From Azospirillum sp. B510 (GTDB lineage: Bacteria > Pseudomonadota > Alphaproteobacteria > Azospirillales > Azospirillaceae): a stretch of 64,000 nt of DNA. The notes under the pieces are model-generated. The model searched no databases, was not told the origin of the DNA, and saw nothing but the letters and a program-made list of their open reading frames with translations. The translations under genes were made by a program, and so were the position numbers. The stretch lies in the NCBI RefSeq assembly GCF_000010725.1, contig NC_013854.1, positions 711,001 through 775,000 on the forward strand, read 5' to 3'. This document shows positions 46,428-57,066 of the stretch, in pieces (positions within the stretch are counted from its first letter, which is position 1; each line of letters starts with the position of its first letter).

Positions 46428-47411
46428 TCAGTCTCCCGCCAGCCCCCACAGCAGCAGCGCCACCAGCCCGACCAGCAGCAGAGCGGCGACGGCGGAAAGA
46501 GCGAGCGCTCGTCCGATGTCGGCGGGGGTGGCACGGGCGCGGCCGTCGCCGATCCAGCTTTCGGTGATGACGACGCCGCCGTCGCGGTGCGGACCGCCCA
46601 GGGCCAGCCCCAGCGCCCCGGCCATCGCGGCGATCGGCCAGCCCATGTTCAGCGACGGATGCTTGCGGGCGTCGCGGCCCAGCGCCCGCAGCGCGGCGCC
46701 GGCCTTGGCGGTGGCGATGAAGGGGGCGGCCAGCGCCAGCAGCAGCCCGGCCAGCCGGGCGGGCAGGGCGTTCAGCGCGTCGTCCAGCGTCGCCGCCGTC
46801 GATCCGAAGCGGCCATGGCGGATGCCCGGACTGCCGAGCGCCGCGTCGGCGCCGTCCATCGCGGTCCAGACGAACAGGCCGGGCAAGCCGAGCAGGGCAT
46901 AGCCGAAGACCGGCGCCACCAGCTTGCGGTCGAAGGCGCGGGCCGCCGCCTCCACCGCCGCGCGGGCGACGCCATGTTCGTCGAGCCCATAGACATGGCG
47001 GCGGGTCAGCGACTGGATCGCCTCCTGCCCGGCGACGACCCCGCCGCTTTCCAGCGCGCGGCGCACCGCCCGCACCCGGCTCCAGGCCGCCCGGCCGCGC
47101 AGGCCGCAGAGCAGGCCCAGCAGCTCCACCATCCAGCCGCGGCCGATGGAGCCGATCCATTCGACCAGCAGCCCGGCCGCCACCGCGATCAGCAGCAACG
47201 CCAGCACCACCAGCGCGCCACGGATCACCTGCGCCGACTTCCCGCGCTCGGCCCGGTTCAGGCGGGCGTCGGCGGCGTTGCAGAAGCGTTGCGCCAGCTT
47301 CGCCGGGTCGGGCAGGACGCGGTCCAGCCAGTCGCCGAACAGCGCATCGATTCCGAGCGCCAGCAGCAGGAGCAACAGCGGGCCGGGGCCGCCGAAGGCC
47401 GAACCGAACAT
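46428..47411 (-). CDS. cobD: Adenosylcobinamide-phosphate synthase CobD/CbiB
   Basis: CobD attaches aminopropanol phosphate to adenosylcobyric acid in B12 synthesis, at the inner membrane. The 327-residue protein begins with a hydrophobic segment followed by IDALFGDWLDRVLPDPAKLAQR, has AIQSLTRRHVYGLDEHGVARAAVEAAARAFDRKLVAPVFGYALLGLPGLFVW and RFGSTAATLDDALNALPARL, as expected for CobD/CbiB. Three to five helices are predicted. No cobalamin riboswitch is visible in the 60 bp before the start. The other cob genes are not in this window. Confidence 0.92.
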   Translation of the reverse strand: MFGSAFGGPGPLLLLLLALGIDALFGDWLDRVLPDPAKLAQRFCNAADARLNRAERGKSAQVIRGALVVLALLLIAVAAGLLVEWIGSIGRGWMVELLGLLCGLRGRAAWSRVRAVRRALESGGVVAGQEAIQSLTRRHVYGLDEHGVARAAVEAAARAFDRKLVAPVFGYALLGLPGLFVWTAMDGADAALGSPGIRHGRFGSTAATLDDALNALPARLAGLLLALAAPFIATAKAGAALRALGRDARKHPSLNMGWPIAAMAGALGLALGGPHRDGGVVITESWIGDGRARATPADIGRALALSAVAALLLVGLVALLLWGLAGD

Positions 47412-47471
47412 GAGGTCTCCGCGTGATGGGGGCCGGTCGCCGGGGTGAAATGGTCTGGGGGGTGACGCGGT

Positions 47472-48044
47472 CTACTTCGCGCCGGCCTGGCGCAGCAGGG
47501 TGCCCACGCGGGCGTTGCGGCTTTCCTGCGCCCAGTTCAGCGCGGTCCGGCCGGTGAAGTCGGAGCGGTCGACCTTGGCCCCGGCCTTCAGCAGGCGGTC
47601 GACCACGTCGGCCCGGCCGTTGCGGGCGGCCACCATCAGTGGGGTCATGCCCTCGCGGTTCTCCAGATCGACCTTGGCGCCCTTCTTCAGCAGCAGGTCG
47701 ACAAGCTCCGAATGGCCATTCTCCGCCGCGCTCAGCAGCGGGGTGTTGCCGGCCTTGTCGGCGCGGTTGACGTTGGCGCCATTGTCGAGCAGCAGGCTGA
47801 CAAGCGCCGGGTTGGCGCGGTCGATGGCGCTCAACAGGACCGTCTTGCCATGGATATCGGCCTGGTTGGGGTTCTCGCCGCGCAGCAGGGCGCCCTTCGC
47901 CTTGGCGACATCCCCGTCATTGACCGCCTGCATCAGGCCGGTGTCCTGGAACAGGCTGATCTGGGCGAAGGCCGGAGCGGACACCGGCAAGGCGGATACC
48001 GACAGGCCGGCGGCGAACAGGGTGGCGAGCAGGAGCCGCTTCAT
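47472..48044 (-). CDS. Secreted ankyrin-repeat protein
   Basis: The 190-residue protein has an N-terminal signal peptide (MKRLLLATLFAAGLSVSALPVSAPAFAQ) and then about five ankyrin repeats, seen as NGANVNRADKAGNTPLLSAAENGHSELVDLLLKKGAKVD, NREGMTPLMVAARNGRADVVDRLLKAG and TGRTALNWAQESRNARVGTLL. It should lie in the periplasm and act by protein binding. The start at 48044 has AAGGAAGGAT before it; an earlier in-frame start is unsupported. It lies 60 bp upstream of cobD on the same strand. Confidence 0.87.
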   Translation of the reverse strand: MKRLLLATLFAAGLSVSALPVSAPAFAQISLFQDTGLMQAVNDGDVAKAKGALLRGENPNQADIHGKTVLLSAIDRANPALVSLLLDNGANVNRADKAGNTPLLSAAENGHSELVDLLLKKGAKVDLENREGMTPLMVAARNGRADVVDRLLKAGAKVDRSDFTGRTALNWAQESRNARVGTLLRQAGAK

Positions 48045-48274
48045 GGCGGGGATCCTTCCTTGACAGCATGGGTGCCGGATACTAGCCAGAAGACCGCCGT
48101 CTTTGCCAGATCGGCCTTCATCGCCCAAGCCGGCCCGATCGACCCTTGGCGGTCTCCCGATCCATGCCCCGCGATCCGCCGGCCCCCGCATCGCGGTCCT
48201 GACCCGGAACCTTGCCCCCGCCGTCCGGTTGGATCCGGATCATCCGCGAATCCTGTCACGCGAAGGGGGTAGGC

Positions 48275-48907
48275 ATGATCGAAAGCCATGACCACAAGCC
48301 GACCACGGTCGACTCCAGCGCCTGGACGGGAGACGCCGCCACCGGCGCCAATGCCACGCTGCGCGAGGCGGTGGCGGTCTTCGACAGCCGCGACGCCTTG
48401 CAGAACGCCGTCGACGACCTGACCCTGGCCGGCTTCCAGCGTCATGAGCTGAGCCTGCTGGCCAGCGACGAGACCATCCGTGAGCGGCTTGGCGATGATT
48501 CGCCCCGCGACGCCGACAGCCTCGCCCATGATCCCGACGCCCCCCGGCAGGCCTACCTCTCTCCGGAGGATGTCGGCAGCGGCAAGGGGGTCGCGGTGGG
48601 TTTCCCCGCCTATGTCGGGGCGATCATCGCCACCGGCGCGGTTCTGGCCACCGGCGGGACGGCGCTGGCCGCCGCCGCCGCGGCCGCGGCGGCCGGCTTG
48701 GGCAGCGGGGCGGCGGGGTCGTTCCTGTCGCAATGGATCACCGACAAGCGCAACGAGCCGATGCTGCAACGGCTGGATGCGGGCGGCATCCTGCTGTGGG
48801 TGGCCGTCGGCGACGCGGCGCGCGAAGCCATGGCGCTGGAGATCCTGAACCGCCACGCCGCCCGGCCGGCGGAGACCCATGATGTCCGGCAAAGCGGATC
48901 GATGTGA
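48275..48907 (+). CDS. Stress-type protein with glycine-zipper membrane segment
   Basis: The 210-residue protein starts at 48275 after GAAGGGGGTAGG. Its N-terminal half (LREAVAVFDSRDALQNAVDDLTLAGFQRHELSLLAS) looks like the fold found in general-stress 17M-type proteins. A central hydrophobic stretch rich in Ala/Gly (TGAVLATGGTALAAAAAAAAAG) should cross or associate with the membrane, followed by GSFLSQWITDKRNEPMLQRLDAGGILLWVAV. The family is often stress-induced, but the function is unknown. It is divergent from the ankyrin gene and convergent with the DUF1329 gene. Confidence 0.7.
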   Translation: MIESHDHKPTTVDSSAWTGDAATGANATLREAVAVFDSRDALQNAVDDLTLAGFQRHELSLLASDETIRERLGDDSPRDADSLAHDPDAPRQAYLSPEDVGSGKGVAVGFPAYVGAIIATGAVLATGGTALAAAAAAAAAGLGSGAAGSFLSQWITDKRNEPMLQRLDAGGILLWVAVGDAAREAMALEILNRHAARPAETHDVRQSGSM

Positions 48908-48945
48908 GCGGATCGCTGTGAGCGCTTCGCCGTGTGGTGGCGGTC

Positions 48946-50370
48946 TCAGCCCCGGCGGCCGCGACGGATCAGGGCGTCGGCGGTGAAGTCCTCCGGCGTC
49001 AGCGGCGCGTCGAACTGCGGCGGTGGCTGGCCGTTCTCCATCCCGCGGGCGGCGTAGCGGTCGGCCGTCAGGTCGAAGGCGAACTCCACCGTCGGCAGCA
49101 GGACCGGAACCTGCCAGTGCGGCAGGGTGTGGGCCTCGGCGTAGCGCAGGAGGTCGCCCTTGCCGTTGTAATGTTCCGAGGCCAGGATCTGCCAGCTGTC
49201 CTCGTCCAGGTAGAAGGTGCGGTCGGGCAGGGCGTGCTTGAAGTTCGGCTTCAGCCGGGCATCGACCACCCAGACCCGGTGCATCTCGTACCGCAGGAAT
49301 TGCGGGTTGGGATGGCCGGGCCACAGGGTGTCGCGCATGGCCAGGTTGGGGTTGACCAGCCGGTGGGCGTTGTACGGCATGTACATCTCGCGCCGGGTCA
49401 CCAGCGTGTAGTCGAAGCGGTCGAGCGCGCCGCTGAACATGTCCAGCATGTCGGCGGTGCAGATGCCGCCCGTCACCGGGTCCGGCGTGTCATAGGCGAA
49501 GTCGGGCGCCGGCACCACGCGCCCGCGCTCCCCCTCGCGCACCCAGGCGCGGGTCCGCGTGGCGATCGGGTCGAGCGTGCCCTGGAGGATCAGGCTGCCG
49601 CCCGCCTGCTCCTTCGGGTCGAGGATGGTGCGGCGGTAGAGCAGCGGCGGCGCCGCCATGTCCCCGGCGGCATAGGGGGAGAGGAAATCCTCGCGCAGCC
49701 TGCTGAAGGACCGGGTGCCGTCGCCGGCCTGCACAACGGTCAGGCTGGTGCGCGACAGCGGGCCGCCGCGCCAACGCAGCTTGTGGTTCCACATCGCCTG
49801 GACGCCGTTGGCCGGGATGGGGAAGGGCACGCCGACCGTGGCGTCGCGCAGAGCCATCCCGTTCTCGCCGACGGCGGCGCGGCCGGCGTTGGCCAGCGAG
49901 GCGTCATAGATCCGTTGGGGGGCGGCGGCGCTGCGGCGGCAGGGGAACAGCGCCAGCTGGAAGCTTTCCGGGTATTTCGCCAGCAGCGCCTGCTGCCCGG
50001 CGGTCAGCCGGACCTTGTAACGCTCGACATCGGCGGCGGTCACGGTGAACCAGCGGACATCCTCGATGTAGGGATCGGGCGACGGACGCCCCGGCACATA
50101 GCCGCGCGGCGGTTCGGTCAGCCCGCCGGTCCAGGGCGGGATCGCCCGTGTCCGGTTGCCCGCCCGCACCGCGCCGAAGGGCGTCAGCTCCTCGCCCAGC
50201 CGGGGCACGCCGACATCGGCGGGAGGCGTGGGCGGCGCGGCATTCGCCGGTGGGGTACCCTGTGCCAGGGCGGGCTCCGCCGCGCTCGCGGCGGCGGCCG
50301 AGGCGGCGGCGCCCAGCAGCAGGCCGAGGGTCTGCCGCCGGTCGGGGCGGAACCCGGTCGGACCGCTCAT
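48946..50370 (-). CDS. DUF1329 outer-membrane-lipoprotein-like protein with twin-arginine-type signal
   Basis: The 474-residue protein starts [20 protein letters not shown], a signal of Tat type (DRRQTLGL) with cleavage expected near EPALAQG. The mature part has the DUF1329 features: [64 protein letters not shown] and [27 protein letters not shown]. The family is predicted to bind lipids at the outer membrane and often neighbours RND transporters. Here it is instead the last gene of a kinase operon: its ATG overlaps the hybrid kinase stop (ATGA). Confidence 0.83.
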   Translation of the reverse strand: MSGPTGFRPDRRQTLGLLLGAAASAAAASAAEPALAQGTPPANAAPPTPPADVGVPRLGEELTPFGAVRAGNRTRAIPPWTGGLTEPPRGYVPGRPSPDPYIEDVRWFTVTAADVERYKVRLTAGQQALLAKYPESFQLALFPCRRSAAAPQRIYDASLANAGRAAVGENGMALRDATVGVPFPIPANGVQAMWNHKLRWRGGPLSRTSLTVVQAGDGTRSFSRLREDFLSPYAAGDMAAPPLLYRRTILDPKEQAGGSLILQGTLDPIATRTRAWVREGERGRVVPAPDFAYDTPDPVTGGICTADMLDMFSGALDRFDYTLVTRREMYMPYNAHRLVNPNLAMRDTLWPGHPNPQFLRYEMHRVWVVDARLKPNFKHALPDRTFYLDEDSWQILASEHYNGKGDLLRYAEAHTLPHWQVPVLLPTVEFAFDLTADRYAARGMENGQPPPQFDAPLTPEDFTADALIRRGRRG

Positions 50371-53102
50371 GCCGTCGGCCGCTCCGCGCCGGCCAACTCC
50401 TTGCCGATGGCCTCGCAGGTGGCGGCGAAGACCGCGCGCAGCCGGTCCGCCGCTTCCGTCAGACGGGCGAGTGGCGCGCCTTCGGCGGCGGCCTGCTCCA
50501 GCAGGCGGGCGGCCTCCGCCAGCGGCTTGGCGCCGGCGTTGCGCGACGACCCCTTCAGATTGTGGGCGCAGGCCCGCACCCAGTCGCGGTCGCCATCGTC
50601 CAGCGCCATGCCCAGGTCGGCGACCACGCCGCGGCCGATGGAGACGAAATCGTCGAGCAGTTCCGCCAGCATCGCCGCATCGCCGCCGCACAGGGCGCGC
50701 AGGCTGCCCAGCTCGACCAGCGGCTCCCGGCCGGCGGAGGAGGACGGCGCGGACGTCCGGTCCGCCACCCGATCGGCCATTTGATCCGTCGCCGGGGCCG
50801 GCGGCATCCAGCGCGCGAGCGTCGCGGCCAGTTGCGACAGCTCCAGCGGCTTGCTCAGCACATCGTCCATGCCGGCGGCGAGATAGCTTTCGATGTCGGC
50901 GGGAGCGGCGTTGGCGGTGATGGCGATGATGGGCAGGCGGGTGCCCGTGTCGGCCGGGGCCTCCCCGGAGCGGATCCGGCGGGTCAGCTCGAACCCGTCG
51001 ATCTCGGGCATCTGAACGTCGGTCAGCAGCAGGGCATAGCGGCGCCGGCCCTGTCGCATGGCGTCGAGCGCCGCCAGCGCCTCCGCCCCGCCAGGCGCCA
51101 TCTCGGCGGCATAGCCCAGCGCCTGCAACTGCATCAGCAGCACCTTGCGGTTCACCGGATTGTCTTCCGCCACCAGGATCAGGCGCCCGGCGGCCATCGC
51201 CTCTTCCAGGGTCGGGGCCGCCGCCGGCCCGGGCGCCGCGGTCTTGGGTGCGGTCTTGGGCGCGGTTACGGTCGCGGGCGGGGCCGTGGATGGTTCCGGG
51301 GCGTGGGCGGCGGGCTGGGGTTGGAGTTGCGGCTGGGCGCCGAGCCGGCCGGCGGCGACGGCCACCGCGCGGAGCAGGACCAGCCGGCGCAGCGGCCGGC
51401 TCAGCACCACCGCGCCGGCTTCCGTTCCCCGCGTTCCCGGAAGGGGACCGGGATAGGGCGATCCGCCGGTCTCATGGCAGAGCAGGACCACCGGCGGCCG
51501 GGCTTCGCCGCTGCGGCGGCCCAGCTCGTCCGGCGCGAAGGCGGCGGCGGGCACATGCAGCGCCTCGTCGATGGTGACGACGCCGACGGCGCAACCGGCC
51601 TCGCGCGCGATGCGGGCCTGGGCGGCCAGTTCCGGCGGGGAGGCGGCGGGCAGCACGCGGGCGCCGGCCTGCTCCAGATAGCTGGCGAGGAAGCCGCGCT
51701 CCGTGTCGTCGGGCACCCCCAGCAGAACCGTCAATCCCGTCAGCTCGATCGCCTCCTGCGGCTCTTCCGCCGACGGCGGAAGGGCGCCATGGGCCATCGG
51801 CAGGCGCAGCCAGAAGATGGAGCCGGCGCCGGGGGTGCTTTCCACCCCGATCTCGCCGCCCATCAGCGCCGCCAGCCGGCGGCTGATCGACAGCCCCAGC
51901 CCGGTGCCGCCGAAGCGCCGGGTGGTGGAGCTTTCCGCCTGGGTGAAGGGCTGGAACAGCCGTTGGCGCGTGGTCTCGGTGATGCCGATGCCGGTATCGC
52001 AGACGGCGATGCGCAGAATGGGCTCCGTCCCGGTCCCTGTCCCCGGCCCGGCGCCGTCGGCCGCCGGTTCCAGTTCGGCGCGCAGGATGACCCGGCCGGA
52101 TTCGGTGAATTTGATGGCGTTGCCGGCCAGATTGAACAGGATCTGGCGCAGCCGCACCGGATCGCCCAGCAATGCCTGCGGAATCGCCGGATCCACATAG
52201 GTCAGCAGCGTCAGCCCCTTGGCCCCGGCGGCCGGGGCCAGCGTTTCCGCCACCCCTTCGACCAGCGAGGGGACCGACAGAGCCACCCGCTCCAGATCCA
52301 TCTTTCCGGCTTCGATCTTCGAGAAATCCAGGATGTCGTCGATGATCCGCAGCAGGGCGTTGGCCGATTCGCGCATGGTGCCGACGGTGTCGCGCTGGTG
52401 GTCGTCCAGCTCCGTCCGTTCCAGCAGGCCCAGCATGCCCAGCACCCCGTTCATCGGCGTGCGGATCTCGTGGCTCATGGTGGCGAGGAAGGCGGATTTG
52501 GCCTTGGTCGCCTCCTCGGCCTGCTCGCGGCTCTCGCGCAGCTCGCGCGTGCGTTCCGCCACCCGGGTCTCGATCGACTGGATCTGGTCGAAGGCGCGCA
52601 GCGCCGCGATCACCGTGGTGAACAGGCCCTCCGCTGACAGATCGGCCTTCGGCTTGTAGTCGTTGATGTCGTAATCGACGATCACGTCGCGTTGCGGCGC
52701 CTGTCCGGGCTGGCCGGTGCGCAGGATGATGCGGACGTCGCGGTTGCCCAGCTCGTCGCGGATCCAGCGCACCAGCTTCAGGCCGGAATCATCCTCCTCC
52801 ATCACCACGTCCAGCAGGATCACGGCGATGTCGCGCCGGTGTTCCAGCACGGCGCGGGCATCCGCCGCGGTGAGGCAGCCGATGAGGTCGAGCCGCCGCC
52901 GCTGGAAGACGACGTCGTCCAGCAGCAGTCCGGTCATCGAATGGACGTCGGCCTCGTCATCCACCACCAGGATGGTCCAAGGGGGCGCGGCCGCATCGAT
53001 GGCGGCGTCACGCGCCTCATGGGCGGCGCCGGGAACGGAGGCGGCGCCCGCCGCCTCGTCGGCGAACAGGATTTCGTCGTCGTCGGGGACGCCGGTGCTC
53101 AT
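50367..53102 (-). CDS. Hybrid histidine kinase: REC-HisKA-HATPase-pseudoREC-REC-Hpt
   Basis: The 911-residue protein starts [19 protein letters not shown] and has an N-terminal receiver ([46 protein letters not shown]), a coiled linker, HisKA ([18 protein letters not shown]), HATPase ([32 protein letters not shown]), a degenerate receiver, a full receiver ([36 protein letters not shown]) and Hpt ([16 protein letters not shown]). It closely parallels the kinase at 12.7-15.8 kb but lacks DUF3369. No membrane segment. Its start and stop each overlap a neighbour by 4 bases. Confidence 0.92.
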   Translation of the reverse strand: MSTGVPDDDEILFADEAAGAASVPGAAHEARDAAIDAAAPPWTILVVDDEADVHSMTGLLLDDVVFQRRRLDLIGCLTAADARAVLEHRRDIAVILLDVVMEEDDSGLKLVRWIRDELGNRDVRIILRTGQPGQAPQRDVIVDYDINDYKPKADLSAEGLFTTVIAALRAFDQIQSIETRVAERTRELRESREQAEEATKAKSAFLATMSHEIRTPMNGVLGMLGLLERTELDDHQRDTVGTMRESANALLRIIDDILDFSKIEAGKMDLERVALSVPSLVEGVAETLAPAAGAKGLTLLTYVDPAIPQALLGDPVRLRQILFNLAGNAIKFTESGRVILRAELEPAADGAGPGTGTGTEPILRIAVCDTGIGITETTRQRLFQPFTQAESSTTRRFGGTGLGLSISRRLAALMGGEIGVESTPGAGSIFWLRLPMAHGALPPSAEEPQEAIELTGLTVLLGVPDDTERGFLASYLEQAGARVLPAASPPELAAQARIAREAGCAVGVVTIDEALHVPAAAFAPDELGRRSGEARPPVVLLCHETGGSPYPGPLPGTRGTEAGAVVLSRPLRRLVLLRAVAVAAGRLGAQPQLQPQPAAHAPEPSTAPPATVTAPKTAPKTAAPGPAAAPTLEEAMAAGRLILVAEDNPVNRKVLLMQLQALGYAAEMAPGGAEALAALDAMRQGRRRYALLLTDVQMPEIDGFELTRRIRSGEAPADTGTRLPIIAITANAAPADIESYLAAGMDDVLSKPLELSQLAATLARWMPPAPATDQMADRVADRTSAPSSSAGREPLVELGSLRALCGGDAAMLAELLDDFVSIGRGVVADLGMALDDGDRDWVRACAHNLKGSSRNAGAKPLAEAARLLEQAAAEGAPLARLTEAADRLRAVFAATCEAIGKELAGAERPTA

Positions 53103-55468
53103 GCGGGTTCGGTCTCCAGCGATACGGGCGGCGGCGGTGCGGCGGTGGGCGGTTGCGGGGTGGCGGCGGTCTTCGGGATGCGCAGGGTGAAGGTAGTTCC
53201 ATCGCCGGGAACGCTGTCAACCGAGATCCGCCCGCCCAGCGACTGGGTGACCAGATTGAACACGATGTGCAACCCCAGCCCGCTGCCGCCGGTGCCGCGC
53301 CGCGTGGTGAAGAAGGGCTCGAACACCTTGGGCAGATTTTCCGCGGCGATGCCGACGCCGTCGTCGGAGAAGCGGATTTCCACCTCGCCCTCGGACAGCT
53401 CGTCGACATCGATCACGATGTGCCCGTTGCAGTCCTGCGGGAAGGCGTGGGTCAGCGCGTTCATCACCAGATTGGTCATCACCTGGCTCAGCGCGCCGGG
53501 AAAGCTGTCCAGGACGATGCCGGGCGAACAGGCGATGGCGACGCGGTGGGGGCTCTTGCGCAGGGTGGGGCCGAGCGAGGTCACCACCTCGTCCAGATAG
53601 GCCAGCAGGTCGAAACGGCGCCGTTCCTCGCTGGTCTGGTCGACGGCGACCCGCTTGAAGCTCTGGATCAGCTCGGCGGCGCGGGTCAGGTTCTGCTCGA
53701 TCAGCCGGGAGGCTTCGCTGGCGGTGGCGACATAGGCGGCGAGTTCCGATTTCCTCATCGTTCCGCGCTCGAACGTCTCGGCCAGCTGGCCGGTCCGGCC
53801 GGAGAGGTGGGTGGCGCAGCTGAAGGCGATGCCGATCGGGGTGTTGATCTCATGGGCGACGCCGGCGACCAGCAGGGCGAGCGAGGCCATCTTCTCCGCC
53901 TGGACCAGATTGGCCTGGGTCTCCTTCAGGTCGGCGTAGGCGCGTTCCAGCTCCTGCATCGCATTGAAGATCTCCTCGGCGGAACGCGCTTCGACCGTCA
54001 CGTCGGTCAGGGTGCGGACGAAGCCGCCTTCCGGCAGCGGGTTGGTCCGCACCTCGACGATGCGGCCGTCTGGCCGGCGGCGCTTGAAGGTGAAGGGCTG
54101 GTCGACCATTCCGGCCGGTTCGTCCGCGTCGCCGCCGTGTCCCGGCCCGGTCCCGTAGGTCAGATAGAGGTCGGGATCGTCGCCCATCTCGCCGAATTCG
54201 CCCTGGCGGCGCTGACGCGCCACCACGTCGGCGAAAGGCGGATTGCCGGCGAGCGCCGTCGGCGGGACGTTCAGCAGCTCCGCCGCCCGGCGGTTCGCCG
54301 TCACCACCCGGCCGTCGCCGTCGACCTTGATGATTCCCTGGTCGGTGTTGTCCAGCGTGACCTGAAGCACATTGCGCTCATGCGCCAGATCCAGTTCCGC
54401 CCGCACCCGCTCGGTGATGTCGGACATGGTGCCGGTCAGGCGCCGGGCGCGGCCGTAGGCGTCGCGCTGGGCGGTGGCGCGGTCCTCGATCCATGCCCAC
54501 TGGCCGTCCCGCCGCCGCATGCGGTAGACGGCGGTGTAGGCCATGGCGCGGTCGCGCAGCCGCCGTCGCGAGTCGACCATCACCCGTTCGGCCTCGTCCG
54601 GATGCAGCAGCGAGGCCCAGGTCGCCGCCGTCATCGGCAGTTCGCTCGGGCCGTAGCCGAGCAGAAAGGGGAACTCCTTCGACCACCAATATTGTCCGGT
54701 CTCCAGATCGTAATCCCAGACGGAGGAGCGGGTCGCGGTGATGGCCAGCGCCAGCCGCTTCTCGCTCTTGCGCAGGGCGGCCTCCTCCTGGCCGAGCCGG
54801 GCGAGCATCGCGTTGTGGGCCTGGATCACCCGCCCCAGCTCGTCCGCGGCGCGCCAGTCCACCGGCTGGTGCCCGCCGCCCCGTTCGGATTCCAGGATGG
54901 AGGCGACCAGCCGGTTCAGCGGCCGCCCCACCGTCAGGCGCAGCGCCGCCAGCGCCGCCGCGACGGTGCCGCCCAGCATCAGCAGAAGCAGCACGGCGGC
55001 GCTGACCACCTCCTGGCGCAGCTGCTCGCGCACGGCGGCGTCGCCGTAATGCAGGGTGAGGGTGCCGATCCGGCCGGTTTGCGAAGGGATCGGCCGCCGT
55101 TCGACGCCGGTATCGCCGCCGGACGGGCAGCCCTGCGCCTGCGGCCGGGGCGGCCAGCTGAACAGCCTGCCGGCGAGATCGTCGCTCACCTCGATGCAGG
55201 TCACTTCCCGGTTGGCGCCGATCGCCCGCATGGCGTTGCCGATCATCTGGTCGTCGAGGGTCCGCAGGATATTCGACAGGGCCGGCGCGTTGATGTCGGC
55301 GATGGACGCCACCTTGCCCCGCAGCGTCTCCTTCAGATCGGCGTAACGGTCACAGAAGAACAGGGTCGAGAACAGCGAGACCGCCACAACCAGACTGGGG
55401 ACCAGAATCAGCAGGAATTTGGCCGATACAGTCGGGATGCGCCGCCACGCCTCAACGATCCTGGTCAT
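53099..55468 (-). CDS. Membrane sensor histidine kinase with HAMP and two PAS domains
   Basis: The 789-residue kinase has a first helix ([23 protein letters not shown]), a periplasmic sensor of about 130 residues, a second helix ([23 protein letters not shown]), a HAMP-like region, PAS 1 ([19 protein letters not shown]), PAS 2 ([21 protein letters not shown]), HisKA with [18 protein letters not shown] and HATPase ([46 protein letters not shown]). There is no receiver domain. The stop overlaps the hybrid kinase start, so the two probably form one phosphorelay with a membrane input. The ribosome site at 55468 is weak. Confidence 0.9.
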   Translation of the reverse strand: MTRIVEAWRRIPTVSAKFLLILVPSLVVAVSLFSTLFFCDRYADLKETLRGKVASIADINAPALSNILRTLDDQMIGNAMRAIGANREVTCIEVSDDLAGRLFSWPPRPQAQGCPSGGDTGVERRPIPSQTGRIGTLTLHYGDAAVREQLRQEVVSAAVLLLLMLGGTVAAALAALRLTVGRPLNRLVASILESERGGGHQPVDWRAADELGRVIQAHNAMLARLGQEEAALRKSEKRLALAITATRSSVWDYDLETGQYWWSKEFPFLLGYGPSELPMTAATWASLLHPDEAERVMVDSRRRLRDRAMAYTAVYRMRRRDGQWAWIEDRATAQRDAYGRARRLTGTMSDITERVRAELDLAHERNVLQVTLDNTDQGIIKVDGDGRVVTANRRAAELLNVPPTALAGNPPFADVVARQRRQGEFGEMGDDPDLYLTYGTGPGHGGDADEPAGMVDQPFTFKRRRPDGRIVEVRTNPLPEGGFVRTLTDVTVEARSAEEIFNAMQELERAYADLKETQANLVQAEKMASLALLVAGVAHEINTPIGIAFSCATHLSGRTGQLAETFERGTMRKSELAAYVATASEASRLIEQNLTRAAELIQSFKRVAVDQTSEERRRFDLLAYLDEVVTSLGPTLRKSPHRVAIACSPGIVLDSFPGALSQVMTNLVMNALTHAFPQDCNGHIVIDVDELSEGEVEIRFSDDGVGIAAENLPKVFEPFFTTRRGTGGSGLGLHIVFNLVTQSLGGRISVDSVPGDGTTFTLRIPKTAATPQPPTAAPPPPVSLETEPA

Positions 55469-55770
55469 GCATTGCCGTTCCGGACGTTTGTGATTGGACG
55501 GTCGGGTGTTGTTTTGGCGGTCGGTGACCGCGGCGGATCGTCGCGGCGTCCGGCCTGGATCGGGGTCCGGCCCCAAGCCCGACCCCGGTTCCGGCGGCGC
55601 GGCATGCGGCTCGGTCGTTCGTCCGAAAAGCTTCTACCCCGTTATGCGCGGCCCGTCCATGGGGGGAAGCCCCAGCATCCGCATCGGACCGGGCGTATTC
55701 GGGAAAAACCATCGCGCTCCAAGGGAAAAGGTCAATTCTTCATTGTATCTTGCTTGAGATGGGGCGATTG

Positions 55771-55803
55771 CCTGCACTACTGTGCATACGCACATAGTGC
55801 AGG
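55771..55803. promoter_or_regulatory. Long palindrome upstream of the STAS gene
   Basis: CCTGCACTA (55771-55779) pairs with TAGTGCAGG (55795-55803), and TGTGC (55781-55785) with GCACA (55790-55794), leaving one bulged C and an ATAC loop. It lies 55 bp before the STAS start codon, in a 390-bp region between divergent signalling operons. It could be an operator or a 5' leader hairpin. Confidence 0.6.
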
Positions 55804-55858
55804 TTTCGCGCGCATCCGTATGAATGCGGCCAGGGCTGCCGATCGGTTGAGAGGATTT

Positions 55859-56164
55859 ATGGATTTCAAGACGACCAACACAGGCGATGCGACCGAAGTC
55901 GGGATGACGGGGCGCCTGGAGTTCACCGACCATGACCGGCTGCGCGACATCGTCGAACTGCTGGAGACGCCCGGCATGCGGCGCTTCATCATCGAGATGT
56001 CGGGGCTGGAGTTCATCGACTCCGCCGGTCTCGGCATGCTGCTGATCCTTCAGGAGGAGGCGGAGACCCGCAACATCAAGATGATCGTCCGCTGCCCTCC
56101 GGGAGATGTGAGACGGTCGATCGATCTGGCGCGGCTGGGCGAGATTCTCACCCTCGAAGCCTGA
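55859..56164 (+). CDS. STAS domain anti-anti-sigma-type antagonist
   Basis: The 101-residue protein is a lone STAS domain: MDFKTTNTGDATEVGMTGRL, FIIEMSGLEFIDSAGLGMLLILQEE with Ser55 as the likely phosphorylation site in IDSAGLG, and VRCPPGDVRRSIDLARLGEIL. Such proteins bind a partner kinase and are switched by phosphorylation. GAGAGG precedes the ATG at 55859; an upstream ATG at 55820 is less likely. It is followed by an RsbW-like kinase and a REC-PP2C phosphatase, a complete partner-switching set. Confidence 0.92.
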   Translation: MDFKTTNTGDATEVGMTGRLEFTDHDRLRDIVELLETPGMRRFIIEMSGLEFIDSAGLGMLLILQEEAETRNIKMIVRCPPGDVRRSIDLARLGEILTLEA

Positions 56165-56216
56165 GCCGCCGGGCGCCTTTCGCAAGGCCGGTCTCTGTCC
56201 GATGGGAGTGTGCCGC

Positions 56217-57056
56217 ATGGACGGCGTTCATCACGATTGCGCCGGCGACCGTCCGGCCGAGCCGGCCTTGCGCGGCTTCAGCCTGCTGCGCGACAGCGTG
56301 CCCGCCGAGATGGCCGCCCGCGTGGTGGCGCGTTTCGGCGGAACGGCGCATGGACGGCCGGACTGGCGACCGGACGGGCCGCCGGGCGGTCAGCCCGACG
56401 AATCGGGCAACCCTGCGGGTCGGGCGATGGAAACGCTGCTGATGGAGCGGGCCGACCGCGACCGCCTGCGCGCCGCCTTCGATCGCCGCCCGTTCCTGAC
56501 GGTGGAGCTTGGGGAAGGGGTGGACGAGGCGGCGGCCTTGCAGGACGACTGGTCCGGCGTGCCCGCGGCGGATCATCCCGACCTGCCGGGATTCTATCTG
56601 TCATTGACCACCGGGACCGCCTATGGCCTGCAATGCCCGGTGCTGGTCTGCGACGAGCTGGAGCGGCGCGGCGTGCTGGAGCCGCAGCGCCGTTCCAGCG
56701 TGGAGCTTTGCCTGCATGAGGCGGTCGCCAACGCCATCGTCCATGGCAATCTCGGCCTGTCCAGCGCGGTGAAGGGCGAGCCCGGCGGCTATCGCCGCTT
56801 CAGCGAGATGATGCGCGACCGGCTGGAGGATCCCGCCGTGCTGCGCCGGCGCCTGGACATCTTCTGCCGCTGGACCATGCACGGCATCGCCATCGCCGTG
56901 GTGGACCAGGGCGGCGGTTTCGACGCCGACCTGGCCCCGGCGGTTACCGGCAACAAGGCGCGCTCGGGCCGCGGCTTCGTCTTCATGCGCTCGCTGGCCT
57001 CGCGGGTGACGGTGACCGATGGCGGACGCTGCACCGTCCTCCAGTTCGACCGCTGA
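56217..57056 (+). CDS. RsbW-like anti-sigma/serine kinase with long N-terminal extension
   Basis: The 279-residue protein carries a GHKL ATPase domain in its C-terminal half: N-box SVELCLHEAVANAIVHGNLGL, G1-type AVVDQGGGFD and a G2-type GRGFVFMRSLASRV. Standard RsbW kinases are about 150 residues; here about 150 extra residues precede the domain with no recognised fold, including a Pro/Gly-rich stretch near residues 45-65. The start at 56217 has GGGAG 8 bases upstream. It lies 52 bp after the STAS gene and 10 bp before the phosphatase gene. Confidence 0.83.
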   Translation: MDGVHHDCAGDRPAEPALRGFSLLRDSVPAEMAARVVARFGGTAHGRPDWRPDGPPGGQPDESGNPAGRAMETLLMERADRDRLRAAFDRRPFLTVELGEGVDEAAALQDDWSGVPAADHPDLPGFYLSLTTGTAYGLQCPVLVCDELERRGVLEPQRRSSVELCLHEAVANAIVHGNLGLSSAVKGEPGGYRRFSEMMRDRLEDPAVLRRRLDIFCRWTMHGIAIAVVDQGGGFDADLAPAVTGNKARSGRGFVFMRSLASRVTVTDGGRCTVLQFDR

Positions 57057-57066
57057 CGGAGCCGCC

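Noticed and set aside
47412..47471. Possible cobalamin riboswitch upstream of cobD
   Set aside because: The gap to the upstream gene is only 60 bp and has no B12-box-like sequence.
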